DNA from: Gnetum montanum
Taxonomy: Eukaryota > Streptophyta > Gnetopsida > Gnetales > Gnetaceae
Reading direction: 5' to 3'
Assembly (NCBI GenBank): GCA_015680685.1
Contig: MNCI01025456.1
Location: 527,858 to 591,857, forward strand
DNA length: 64,000 nucleotides
Position 1 is the first letter of the stretch. Each line of letters begins with the position of its first letter. The translations under genes were made by a program, and so were the position numbers. A model generated the notes under the pieces. That model was not told the DNA's origin and ran no database searches. It was given only the letters and a program-made list of their open reading frames with translations. Positions 1 through 10,459 of the stretch are shown here, piece after piece.

Positions 1-202
1 GAAAAATACCAAAAAAATCACATACCTCAGACTTGCTTAACCATACACCGTGACACTTACAAGCAAGCCTGGGAAGACAACGAATGATTAACCCCAAGTG
101 TTTCTTGTGGTGTTAAGGCATTTAGTCTGCGGAGTTTGACCGGATCGCGCGTGCACGCTCGTATTCGTATGGTTGAGTGTAGGGGTATCTCGCCACTCAT
201 CA
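1..202 (+). repeat. 3' end of an Athila-like LTR, cut by the window start
   Basis: The segment ends with the motif shared by all LTRs of this family in the window (GTAGGGGTA, then a CACTCATCA end) and is closest to the LTR ending at 31385. No primer-binding site follows at 203, so it is probably a solo LTR or a fragment. Only the terminal part lies inside the window. Confidence 0.7.
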
Positions 203-1028
203 CTAACATTTTCATATTAATAGGAATTTCCAATTTTAATGAAGTATCACCAACCATGCTTGGACTATGGGGGATCCACAAATGAATGAGGAAAAGCTTC
301 ATGACATTAACCTAATATGGAAAACTAAGGTGAGGAAGCCCATGCCCCATAGAACATGACTCTATTGGTATTTTAAAGAATTTTTTGTACAATTTTTTAA
401 TGGATCTATCAATTCAATTTTTGTAATAATGTACACCACTCAAATTATCTTATTAAGTGGCATTTTTAATTTTGTAATATCAGTTAGTTAGTCAATCGGT
501 TAGTGTTACTCCATAATTTTGTAATCAAACTTTGCTCATTTTATACAACTTGAGGATGACTATTGAGTCATTTTGGGGGTATGATGAAGCATAAAAATTT
601 CATATTTTTTGTTAGTACATTAATGCAACAATTAATCCATCAATGTAGATTCTTTGACTCATGGTCTACTTTTACTTATAAATATATGCCAGTAACTATA
701 TTTACAGTAGCTTTTAGTCATAACATAGTGAAACTTAGTTTATTTTCCAAAATTTTGTAACTATCACTAAATTTTTGTGGCATAGAATTTAGTTTTTTTT
801 TCTAGTATCTTTATTCAAGTTGATTATACTTGAATGCATTCATGTCTAACTATAATGATTAAGATGGATTCCCTTTCATTATATTTTTTGTGTTTATTTT
901 TATGTACTTTATTACTTATTTTCTAGTGTAATATTTACATTTCATACATGTTAATCATGGTGGAATGAGCATGACATAATCTCAAGTATTAAATTCATGT
1001 TAACTTGGCAATCCTAGTAGATAGTCAC
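203..1028. other. AT-rich DNA; last part is an eroded LTR flank
   Basis: No supported gene. From about 960 to 1028 the sequence (GTGGAATG..., then CTTGGCAATCC) resembles the R/U5 part of the LTR at 46675-47522, and the matching continuation appears after 18161. The Tat element therefore seems to have landed inside an older LTR of that family. Confidence 0.4.
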
Positions 1029-2337
1029 TGTACCGCCTGAAATCCTCGGTCCCCGGCTGGAAGGAGAAACAGAGACCGTGGGATCGCAGGACGAGCACAG
1101 ATGACCCTACCTTCGCCTGAGGGTGAGCTGGAATGCACAAAGGTAGGGTACCTTGGGTGGTCCGCACACGGATCAGACAAGGATTTCCCCGAGCGTCACC
1201 GAAGTGTTATACGCTGGGTTATACGTAAATAGTGTAGCGGGCGTAAAATAGAGCGAACAGTGAAAACAGGGCGTAAACAAAATGTGGATGGCGTAACAGC
1301 ATAAACAACGTAAACTGATATACGCAGCGTAAACTAAGCGTAAACCTGAACACAGTGTAAACTGGGCGTAAAGCGTAAACAAGGCGTAAACAGGGCGTAA
1401 AGCGTAAACAAGGCATAAATAGGGCGTAAAGCGTAAACAAGGCGTAAACAGGGCGTAAAGCGTAAACAAGGCGTAAATAGGGCGTAAAGCGTAAATAGAG
1501 CGTAAAGCGTAAACAGGGCGTAAACTGGGCGTAAAGCGTAAATAGAGCGTAAACAGGGCGTAAGTAGAAACACATGCAAGAAGTCAGCATAAACTGTAAG
1601 TCGGAAACTATAAACTGTATTATGAAGTGGAAATGTAGTGCACCGGTCTAACGCAGTTGTGGCTGAACACAAGGCGGACGTAAAGCCCCGGTGGGTGCAG
1701 GGATGTGGTTGGTTCGCACGGTAGGCAGAGCGTAGAGACTATGCTTGGCGTACAGAACTTCCAGCGTAAGCGTAAGAGGTTTTAGTTTGCAACGTAATTG
1801 CTCTGGGGTCTGCTCTCGTAAATTTTTGCCGACCTCAAATACGCGGAAGACTAGGCCTTTTATAGGTGGGGTTTTACCGAGAAAATCGGGTTGGGAGACA
1901 CGTGGCGTGTCGACTGGGTGAGTACAATTTAGAAATATGGTATACGCTGGGCGTATACGCTACATTAGGCCAGCGTCTATGCTGGGCGTATACGCTGGAC
2001 TTGCTGGGCGTGTGAACTCTGGTGGACGCTGGCGTATACGCTGATGGATGTCTACTTGCTTCAATTCTTGCTCCTGTTGCACCTGCTGAGCGTACATGTG
2101 AGGCGTGTATGCTGGGCGTCGGGCGTATACGCTGGGCGTGTACGCTGATGGACGCTGGCGTATACGCTGGGCGTACACACTGGGCGTACACGCTGGCACA
2201 ACACTTGGTAAAAACCAAGTGTTTCGACCCTCAAAGTTGCCATGTGTGACTTCAAATGTAGCCAAAGTCGTCTGAGAGTCACGGGGACCTGCTTCTTGCT
2301 GGACAAGTGCCAAACTCGAAATTTTTGTGGTGTTTCA
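1029..2337 (-). repeat. 3' LTR of the Tat element
   Basis: This 1309-bp copy matches 16881-18160 along its length. Read on the minus strand it begins TGAAACACC and ends with GGTACA. It holds a GCGTATACGC palindrome array in U3 (about 1935-2195), a TATA box at 1856-1866, and a GCGTAAAC-type minisatellite (about 1365-1562) in R/U5. The minisatellite is longer here than in the 5' copy, while the U3 palindrome array is shorter. The long reading frames across the array are by-products of repetition, not genes. Confidence 0.92.
1856..1866 (-). promoter_or_regulatory. TATA box of the Tat 3' LTR
   Basis: The minus strand reads CCTATAAAAGG, identical to the 5' LTR copy at 17574-17584. It lies just downstream (minus-strand sense) of the palindrome array, so the array occupies the usual U3 enhancer position. 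Confidence 0.7.
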
Positions 2338-2352
2338 TTGGCCCCTCTTTGT
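2338..2352 (-). other. polypurine tract of the Tat element
   Basis: The minus strand carries AAAGAGGGGCCAA immediately before the LTR start TGAAAC. This is the expected plus-strand primer position beside a 3' LTR. Confidence 0.75.
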
Positions 2353-3716
2353 TGACGGTTGGAGGAATCGACCCGAGAAGCGTCGACAAAGAAGCGCAAA
2401 ACACCACAAGCAACTTGATAAAAGCTTTGTCCCTTGCCACTTGACTAGACGTCATCGTACCGTGTTTAGTAGTGTATAGGATTAAAAAAGGTGAGATTGG
2501 TAGCTGGTAGGAAAGAAGGGATTGTGGGGATTGGTGACTGCCCAAGGGATCATGCTGGGGAAATGGGATGCTCAGGTGTGCAGCAGGCCGGTCCTCGTCG
2601 ATAGCCATTTTTTTGGCAGACTCAGAATTCAGGCACGCGATGCGCGTCCTTTGGCGGAACAGTGCTCTTGGTTATGTTCAAGAGAGCTTGTTCTCAAGGC
2701 CAAAGCCACGGGGTGATGTTTTGCATTCTTTGGAGGAACAGCACCCTTCTTTGGGGAAACTGTAAGCGAAGAGCCAAAGCCATGCAACAGGATGTTTCCT
2801 GATTGTTTTTGACATGAGTACCTATTTTCAAAACCGATACCTTCCCGCCTGGGGCTTGTATGGGAAGTGCCAAGGGTCCCGTTTTGTTTTTTCTTATTTC
2901 TTTTTTTTTTCTTTTTTTCTTTTTTTTTTTGGAAAATTGTTCTTGTACTCATGTGCGAATATTGTGTTTTGTGTGTTTCGACTGCTGTAATGTTTTGCAG
3001 TGTGTAATATTTTGGTGAACAGATAGTGAATTTTCGGGGAATGGGAATGTACAGGTTAACGATTTGATTTAGTCTTGCAAGGTGGATTAATGGACACCAC
3101 CTCGTCTTGTTGCCTATGATGAAATGCACTCTCGTACGAGAACTTCTGAGTGTCATCCTGCAAACATAACTCCAAGGAGACAAGAAAACCATGAGTGAAT
3201 AAATGAGCTTAGATCTAAACAGCTGGAGGTGAACAAAAATATTGGGGGTGATTCAGAGCACTAAGTGCGAATGTCGACGATGTTGATGAGATTGTGTGCC
3301 AAGGAGGGATGCAATGATCCTGATGAATGAATACGGCTGTGGAGTGAAGAGTCGAAGATGAACGTGCTAGTTTACAGTCTCAACGGACTATCAAGGGTTA
3401 GTTTTGTATTGTAACCCATTGGACATTACCCGTTTAGCATCGTGGCAGACGGTACATTGCCAGTTTCGAGTCTTAGCGGACCATGCAGAGGCAAGCTAGT
3501 TTATAGTCTTAGCGGACTCTGATGGTTGAGACGGTGGCAGTTCAATGTCGTGCCAGACAGATGCTAGTTTATCATCGTTGCAGACACTGTGGTATTAGTT
3601 TTAAGTCATAACCCAGGACTGTTCTGTGGTATCAGTTTATCGTCATGATTCCAGGACGAGCTATGGTATCAGTTTATAGTCGTGATTCTAGGACTAGTAC
3701 GTACCTGAGCTTGAAT
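2353..3716. other. non-coding 3' region of the Tat element
   Basis: Between the integrase stop and the 3' LTR I see no gene. It contains a T-rich tract near 2890-2935 and the repeat cluster listed separately at 3368-3692. Confidence 0.7.
3368..3692 (+). repeat. AGTTTA-type repeat cluster, about nine copies
   Basis: Imperfect copies spaced 30-60 bp fit a loose plus-strand consensus AGTTTAnnGYCnTnnCGGRC, for example near 3368, 3431, 3461, 3498, 3539, 3565, 3597, 3633 and 3668. Related clusters occur at 7308-7416 and 12217-12445, that is, on both sides of the antisense gene. Confidence 0.7.
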
Positions 3717-5135
3717 TTATGCATAAAACGGTTTCAGGAACAAGTGATTGGTTGGATTTGCAAATTCTTGTCCATCCATGTCAGCTAGCTTAAAAGCCCT
3801 GTTGTTGAATGCTTTGATGACCAGGTAAGGCCCTTCCCAGTTGACTGAGAATTTATCTGAGTGTTCTCGAACAGCCTTAAGCACGAGGTCTCCTTCTTTG
3901 ATGGGGCATTTATGAACGTCATGCTGATGTCATTGCCGCTGTTGTTTTTGGTGCCATTCGATCTGATCAAGTGCGCGTACGCGCTCCTCCTCCACCGAGT
4001 CCAGGTCAGTGATGCGTAGATCATTGTTTTGCTCATCGTCGAGGAGTCCGGAAAGCGTGATCCTTAGAGATGGTACCTATAATTCCAAAGGTAAAAAAGC
4101 TTCTGAACCGTAAACAAGACTGTACGGAGTTTTACCTATCGAGGTCCGATGTGTAGTACGGTATGCCCACAATGCATACACCAGTTGTTCGTGTCATCTT
4201 CATTTACTTTGGATAAGCATCTTTTTGAGTATTGTGATGATTGTCTTATTTGTTGCTTCCGCCTGCCCATTGCTCTGAGGATAGTAAGGGGATGAAAATG
4301 AATGTTTGATCCCTAGACTATCACAAAACGTTTTGGTCTCGGCACTGCTAAATTGTGGCCCGTTGTCAGTGATGATTGTCATGGGAATGCCAAAATGGGT
4401 TACAATATTTTTGAGGATAAAGTGGCACACGTGTTTAGAAGTGGTTTTTCGAAGGGGCGCAGCTTCCACCCATTTCGTGAAATATTCGATTGCTGTTATG
4501 ATAAAACCATGCCCGGCAGAAGATGTGGGTGTTATCGGGCCTATAAGGTCTAACCCCCACTTTTGGAAGGGCCATGTGATTTGTGTTGTATGCAACTCAT
4601 TTGGTGGGACGTGGATTAGATTACTGTGTTTTTGACAAGTACTACATGTTTTGACCTTGGACAGACAGTCGTACTCCATGTGTGGCCAATAGTAGCCTAA
4701 GCGTCTTATTTTGGTTGCCATTGCCTTCGGTGTAATGTGTCCCCCGCATATTCCGTCGTGTACTTGTTCAACAATTGTTTGGGCTTCGGTACTATTGACG
4801 CATGTCAGCAGTATGCCTTCATAGGATCGGTGACACAATGTGTCTCCTATTAGTGTGTATTGTCTAGAACGTTTGCGTACTGCATCTTTTTGTGCGTTTG
4901 TTAAATGTCGTGGTGTTTCGCCACGCAGAAGGTATTCCTTTACGTCATCATACCATTCATTAGCGTGTGTTGTACTGACAGATGCGATTGGCAGCATGAT
5001 GAGAGTATTGGTTATGGGCTCGGCACAACTGGTTACGGAGCTTGGTAATGCGTGAAACATGTCAGGGGATATGTTTAAGGCCAAGGTTGCTAATGCGTCT
5101 GCAATGGTATTGTCATTCCTGGAGACGTGTTGCAC
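3717..5135 (-). pseudogene. Tat integrase, decayed
   Basis: The upstream part completes the second RNase H (RNDNTIADALATLA). The integrase follows with an HHCC zinc finger (HDGICGGH, later CSTCQKH), the core aspartates in WGLDLIGP and ITDNGPQF, and the catalytic glutamate in NGQAEATN. An in-frame TAA lies at about 4200-4202. Beyond it the C-terminal domain is still recognisable (VNWEGPYLV, ending LKPFYA, stop at 3717-3719), but a frame change near 3.9 kb breaks it. The enzyme would insert element cDNA into chromosomes. All motifs are on the minus strand in the same frame as the rest of pol. Confidence 0.9.
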
Positions 5136-5560
5136 ATCGACGCTTTCGAATCATTTAAGTAGGTGTTTAGCCAAATCACAGTATGATTGTAAGTGTTGCA
5201 CTTTACATGTATAGACGTCTGTGACTTGGTTTATGACTAGTTGTGAGTCCCCTCTGACTACAAGTCGTGTAATGTCCGAAGCTAGTGTGGTCGCGAGACC
5301 TCTAAGGAGGCCTTCATACTCTGCTATGTTATTGGTGCAATGAAAGTTGAAGTGATAAGCAAAAGGTTTAATTTCCCCAGAGGGGTATGTGATTACAGCG
5401 GCGGCACTTCCTCCTCGAGAGGTGGATGCTCCATCGAAGTTTAGAATGGCATCGTAGTTATCTAGCACCGTATCTATGGCATTTACATTTTCGTCTAGGA
5501 ATTCGGGTTCTATTGTACCTAGATCTAGTGTTGGCGACGTAGTCATTTGATTTGCTATGG
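5136..5560 (-). pseudogene. second (archaeal-type) RNase H of the Tat pol
   Basis: The minus-strand frame contains LNFDGAS, NNIAEYEGLLRGL and GDSQLVINQV, the active-site blocks of the additional RNase H typical of Tat elements. It lies between the ordinary RNase H and integrase, which fixes the lineage. An in-frame stop separates its last part from the integrase reading frame at about 5151. Confidence 0.88.
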
Positions 5561-6071
5561 CTTGGCCTTTGACTGACGATTGTGCTACGTAGCGCAGGTC
5601 AAACTCAGCTATGATGGCCTTCCAACGGGCTATCCTGCTTGATTCGTAGATATTTCCAGTTATAGCTCTAAGTACATTGTCTTTGCAAATTATGTTAGCT
5701 TGATTTTGGAAAAGATAATGTCGCCATTTCTTTAAAGAGAAAACTAAAGCTAAACATGACTTCTCTACGTCGTTGTATCTTTTTTTGTGGGCAACTAATG
5801 CATGGCTCAGGTAGTATACAGGGACTTCAGTTCCGTCATCTTGTTTCTGGCAAAGCATAGACGCGATTGATGATTCTGATGTGGCCAGGTAAATGTAAAA
5901 CGGCTTGTCGTTTTTGGGTGGGTACACCGTGGGTAATCGAGCGAGTGCCGTTTTAATGTTTTCAAATGCTTCTTGGCACTACGGGGTCCATTCAAAATGG
6001 ACATTTTTGCGCAGTAGGTGGTTCATAGGTGTTAGTTTTTCTGTCAATTTTTCTATGAACCTCCTGATGAA
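5561..6071 (-). pseudogene. RNase H of the Tat pol
   Basis: The frame shows PVYYLSHALVAHKKRYND, then EKSCLALVFSLKKWRHYL, the usual Ty3 RNase H blocks that follow RT. It would degrade the RNA strand of the cDNA hybrid. In-frame stops near 5958 and 6072 interrupt the connection to RT. It is continuous in frame with the second RNase H. Confidence 0.87.
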
Positions 6072-7262
6072 CTATAATTGACCTTGTAGCCCTCGAAGTT
6101 CGGTTAGGTTGCTAGGTGATTTCAAGTTTGTAATGGCCTTAACCTTATCGAGGTCTACCTGTATCCCTGCTTCTGATGTTACGAATCCAAGCAGTTTACC
6201 TGTCTTGACGCCAAAGATGCATTTCTTTGGGTTAAGCCTTAGTTCGTATTTTAGACAACGTTTTAACACTAAGTCAAGATCCTGTACATGATGTTCTGAT
6301 GTTTTTGATTTAACCACTATGTCATCCACATAATCATTAAGCGAATGTAAGATGTAATCGCTGAAGATGTATGTCATCGCCCTTTGATATGTGGCCCCAG
6401 CGTTCTTGAGACCGAAAGGCATCATCGTGTAGCAAAAGGTTCCCCAAGGTGTCATAAAAGTGATTCGGAGCTGGTGTTCTAGATTAATACGTATCTGGTT
6501 ATATCCCGAGACCCCATCCATAAAAGATAACAGGGCATGCCCAACGGTTGAGTCAACTAATTGATCAATGCTAGGTAAGGGGAAGTCATCTTTTATGGTT
6601 GCTACGTTGAGGTCTCGAAAGTCAATGCATAGGCAGATACTTCTGTTCTTCTTTGGGACTATAACCATGTTTGACACCCACTCGGCATAATCAACAGCCC
6701 TAATGAAACCAGCTTGGTAGAGCTTAGTAATCTCACTACGAACTGCCAATGCTACCTCGGGCTTAACCTTTCGTGCTTTCTATTTCACTGGCCTTAGTCT
6801 CGGATCAAGGATAATGTTGTGCTGGATGATACGAGGGTCTAGTCCAGGCATGTCTGTATAGGACCAAGCAAACGCTTTCATATTGTCCCTAAGCACGTTT
6901 TCGATATCTCTAACTAGACGCGGCTCTAGTAATTCGCTTAATTTTAGAACTTTAATTTCCCCATCAGGCATGGTGATGGGAGTTTCAGTTAGAGGATCTT
7001 CAGTAATGTTTTCGGCTTCAATGTCGAGGGATTTTGTTATACCCTCGTAGTCATCAACCATTTGCCGTGTTGAAGCTATTATTGCGTCGTTTGTTGATGA
7101 GCTCGCCTGGACGAGATTCATGTCGATATTCCTTTCAACCACGCCGTATGATCCATCAATAACTAACGGCTTAGTTAAGCGCTTGCAATCTATTAGGCTA
7201 GTTCCTATCAATAAATTGAGAGCCTGGTAAGATAGCGGAGGTCGTTTTATGTCTTTTGGCAA
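6072..7262 (-). pseudogene. Tat reverse transcriptase
   Basis: The RT fingers and palm are well preserved: DFRDLNVATIKDDFPLP, FMDGVSGYNQI, MPFGLKNAGATYQRAM and the catalytic YVDD (NDYVDDIVV, about 6321-6332). The N-terminal leader (7262-6780) includes FAWSYTDMPGLDP, usual for Ty3 pol. A TAG at about 6780 splits leader and palm. The reading frame is the same as gag-pro, but 5.2 kb of antisense gene separates the two. Confidence 0.92.
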
Positions 7263-7307
7263 TCTTTAGTGTGTATGTATAACAGTGGATTAACGTGATA
7301 GTGAAAC

Positions 7308-7416
7308 AGCAGTTTAATGCCTTACCGGGCAACGAACGGCAGTTTAATGCCTTATCGGGCAACGAACGGTAGTTTAATGCCTTACCGGGCAACGAACAGA
7401 AATTTAATGCCTGAAA
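7308..7416 (+). repeat. 30-bp tandem repeat (AGTTTA-type), 3.5 copies
   Basis: Units starting with AGTTTAATGCCTTACCGGGC recur at about 7311, 7341 and 7371, with a partial unit at 7402. They are cognate to the clusters at 3368-3692 and 12217-12445. This cluster marks the RT side of the antisense gene cassette. Confidence 0.8.
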
Positions 7417-7561
7417 TTTTACATTTTACTTAGTTTATGTATGTAATTTTTATGTATTTTTGAAAAATTTAAAGGAAATCTTTAAAAGCACGAAAAATGA
7501 GGCAAAAGCAAGAAAAACGAAGGGCGGCGGCGGCGTCAGTGTCAGCGTCGGCGTCGGCATG

Positions 7562-7571
7562 CTATAAAAAG
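7562..7571 (+). promoter_or_regulatory. candidate TATA box of the antisense gene
   Basis: TATAAAAAGG occurs on the plus strand about 200 bp upstream of the proposed start at 7762, in GC-rich surroundings. It is a good plant TATA match, placed correctly for the spliced plus-strand gene. No transcript data are available. Confidence 0.5.
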
Positions 7572-7602
7572 GGAAAAAGGGGCTTCATTTGTCATTTGAC
7601 TT

Positions 7603-8345
7603 TCCAAGCGTGAGCGTAAACTACGGACAAACCCTAGCGTAGACGCCGAGCAAAACCCCAGCGTAGACGTCAAGCGTAGACGCCGAGAGAGAATCAGCGT
7701 AAACGCCAAGCGAAACACCAACGTAGACGCCGACCAAAGGAACCACAGCGTATATGCCGAGATGGGCAGAGGCAAGGAAATGGAAGGCCGAGGAAAGAAA
7801 GGACCAGAGCTGACGTTCGCGAAGGAGAACTAGGCGATGCTGCAGTGCCTACCCCGCCCGAGCCTTCCCGCATGGCCTGGATCTTCCAGCAAGTAGGCTC
7901 TTGACCCTGTTTTTTGTTTATTTTTCTGCGTCTGTTTTTGTAGCGTAGACAGTTAGCGTATAGGGTTTCGGCGTATACGCCGAGCGTAAAGGGTTCAGGG
8001 TAGTGTATCGACATAGACGTCGCATGTGTTGTTTTCAGCGTAAACTGTCACGGCTTCGTTTTTTGGTGTTCAGCGTAGACGATCGTCGGCGTATACGCTC
8101 AACGTATACGCCGAGCGTAGACACTTGTACTAGCTTCTGGTGTAGATGGTTTACGCTCGGTGTATATGCCGAGGGTTTCCATAGCGTATACGTTGAGCGT
8201 AAGTTGGATATTTCGAAGCGTAAACCTGTTCGGCGTAAAGTTTTGTATTATGTACGGCGTAGACAGTTTTTAGCGTCTACGCCCAGCGTATACGCCGAGC
8301 GTAAAAGTTTGTCTCTACGCCCAGCGTGTACGCCGAGCGTAAACA
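7603..8345. repeat. GCGTA palindrome array in 5' leader and proposed intron 1 of the antisense gene
   Basis: Many copies of GCGTAGACGCC, GCGTATACGCC and shorter GCGTAAA words are scattered here, the same vocabulary as in the LTRs and in 16600-16850. In this cassette the palindromes end in CC rather than CTGG, so they are a diverged subtype. The short plus-strand reading frames across it are repeat artefacts. Confidence 0.75.
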
Positions 8346-8428
8346 ATTAGAAACATTTTTTCGTGAATGTTTTTCAAAATGAAGCTTTCGATATGATTAA
8401 TCTTTGGGGTTGTTCTAATGGCTTGCAG

Positions 8429-9235
8429 GGACGTTGAACCTCCCCTTCTAGTGACTGAGCTAGTTGGGGTGTTGACATGGTTTGGCACCATTGAGGGTGG
8501 TGAACCGACCCCAGATTTAACCATTGATAACAATGGGGTTTGGTTTTGGGACGGGGCCCGTGAATTTTTAGCTTTCATGCTAGACCATTTCAGGGTTGTG
8601 ATTTGGTCCCACTTGAGCGAGGATGTGGCGCGGAGCATCATCGAGGCCATGTTACCTGGTGCAGCGGAAGGTATTAGAATATTTATGAATGATATTGATG
8701 AAGGGCCACTTGTCGTCGAGGGTGTTCCCCCCGGTGGTCCAAGATCTTCCCGTCCATTGACGCGTGTGTGGGACCGGCTGCCGCGGGGGCGAAACTATAT
8801 CAACAACACGTTATTCCTAGCTGGCCGCACGCACACCTTGTTTCAGAATCCCCCCGGCACAGTATACTGGGTGGAAAGGTAATTTCGTTTTAGCTCTGGT
8901 TGTTCCTCTCTTTTTTACTTTCAAATATTTGCTCTTGTTTTAACACATGTTTTCACCTTCCCGTAGGCTGAAAGTTACACGAGAAGGGGTCTACGCAGGC
9001 GATGATGGGCTTGCATTGGCGCGCACAGCTTTGGAGGTGTTCATGGTGGATCCCACCCTTCGCGGGACCATTTTGGCCCACACTAGGGACGCCATGAAGA
9101 ACTTCCACAAGAGATTTTCTAAGGCGTTTGCACAGTGCGCTGCGCGTGGATGGTTACACGCCGACTGGTCCCCTAATGGACCAATTTTTCCATCTGCTTC
9201 TGATCTGGGCGAAACCTCGAAATCTAACACTGAGA
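8429..9235 (+). pseudogene. exons 2-3 of the antisense gene: FCP1/NIF (HAD)-like domain
   Basis: WDGAREFLAFMLDHFRVVIW resembles the segment after the catalytic motif of FCP1/NIF-type phosphatases (PGLxEFLxxxxxxFxVxIW). RPLTRVWDRLP...NTLFLAG...NPPGTVY resembles their later KPLxKLW...NTLLxDDS...NPPxTAI block. The nucleophile motif DLDGVL is replaced by ELVGVL (within LLVTELVGVLTW), and the downstream DDS is AGR. A phosphatase activity is therefore unlikely; the fold may have been kept as a binding module. The intron between the exons (8879-8966) has a pyrimidine-rich tract before CCGTAG. The family call is from remembered motif order, not a search. Confidence 0.6.
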
Positions 9236-9325
9236 GTAAGTGGCAATGTTTTCTAGATGTCGTGATGTGTTTGTTCAATCGCCAAGTGTTAAACTAATAT
9301 GAGGGTTTTGGATTTGTCTCTACAG

Positions 9326-10366
9326 GTGGCACTATATCTGGCGGGGGTTCTGTTGTGACCGGGCGAACTGAAATGACTCTCTCTATAAAATTCGGTGAAA
9401 CCGGTGCGGCCTAGAAGTGGTTACGGGTAAAAGCCCCACCATTCATTATTGCCTGTTTAAAACATGCCAGCCTCATGGCGCTCTTCGCGGCCCCTAGCCC
9501 GAATGTGTCTATAGTGGAGATGATCGGGATCGTGGATTCATTTGACAGATCTGTTTCTCGCTATAGCGCTCGTATTAAGGGCGTTAAAATAATTTTTGAA
9601 TTATCGCCCCAATTTTTTGCGAATTTGTTTGGCGTGCCTACAGATGGTGTAAAGCTTGTCTTAGATAGGACGCACAAAGAAATTCACACGATCCGCGATT
9701 TAGAGGATTGGTTAGGGGTGACAAAGGGCATCAAAGGATTTCCAATGCAGGAGACAACGAAAGTTGAAGAAGTCAACGAGCTTTATCCTTTATTTCGAGC
9801 ACGTCTGTTTCCGAAGACTCTATCGCAAGTCAAGAGCCTCGAGGTTGAAGCAGTGCGAGTCATGTGCACTGTTCTAGAGGCTGGCGTGCGCTACAACTGG
9901 GCTGAATTTTTATTATCGGGCATGACTAAAGAGATAGTGCGGCTGCATTTGAACATAGAAGCTCAGTCCCATTTCACCTTTGCCTTTTTCACCAGTTATG
10001 TTCATCGTTTGGCCGAATTTTTAGTGGTTCGTGGTGAGAACAAATTTGTTTTGCGCGACAGGAATCAGTTATCTCGCCCTTGGGTAAACCACTTATTCGA
10101 CACGACTAAGTCCCAAGACATCCCTGAGGGGATTGATGAATCCCTTACGATCACTACGGGTGGATCGTCTGGTGCCTCTCTCCATACGCGTGACAGTGTA
10201 GGGTTGGAACCGGATGAAATACCCTACACTGCCAAGAAGGCGGAGCGGGTGGTTAAGGACACAATAGGCAAAGCCAAATCAAAGTTGGCGAAGCGTGACT
10301 GCACAACTGAGGAGACCAGTGAGATTGAACAGCCCAAAGTAAAGCGGATTCGTTTTAAAATACCTA
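9326..10366 (+). pseudogene. exon 4 of the antisense gene: large middle domain
   Basis: A 347-codon exon in one frame, with a single TAG at 9412-9414. The central part (FELSPQFFANLFGVPTDG, then LYPLFRARLFPK and MTKEIVRLHLN) resembles the plant-specific putative transposon protein/plant mobile domain type proteins often found in plant retroelements. I cannot assign it firmly. The C-terminal end is lysine-rich (AKSKLAKR, KVKRIRFKIPSK), a possible nuclear localisation signal. Confidence 0.5.
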
Positions 10367-10459
10367 GTAAACCTCTTGTTTTCTTCACTTCACTTATCTT
10401 GCAGATAGTTTTAACGGTTACTGGTTGTATGCAACTAACTTCATCTATTTTGTGTTGAG

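Noticed and set aside
1173-1672. Overlapping minus-strand reading frames of 98-123 residues rich in Leu, Tyr, Phe
   Set aside because: They are translations of the GCGTAAAC minisatellite in all frames and have no domain or start context.
1874-2399. Reading frames with AYTPSVYA-type repeats, also at 17505-18174
   Set aside because: They arise from the GCGTATACGC array in the LTR U3, upstream of the TATA box, and are not genes.
7308-7416. CRISPR-like regular repeats
   Set aside because: The repeats are tandem with no unique spacers, in a plant retroelement, without cas genes.
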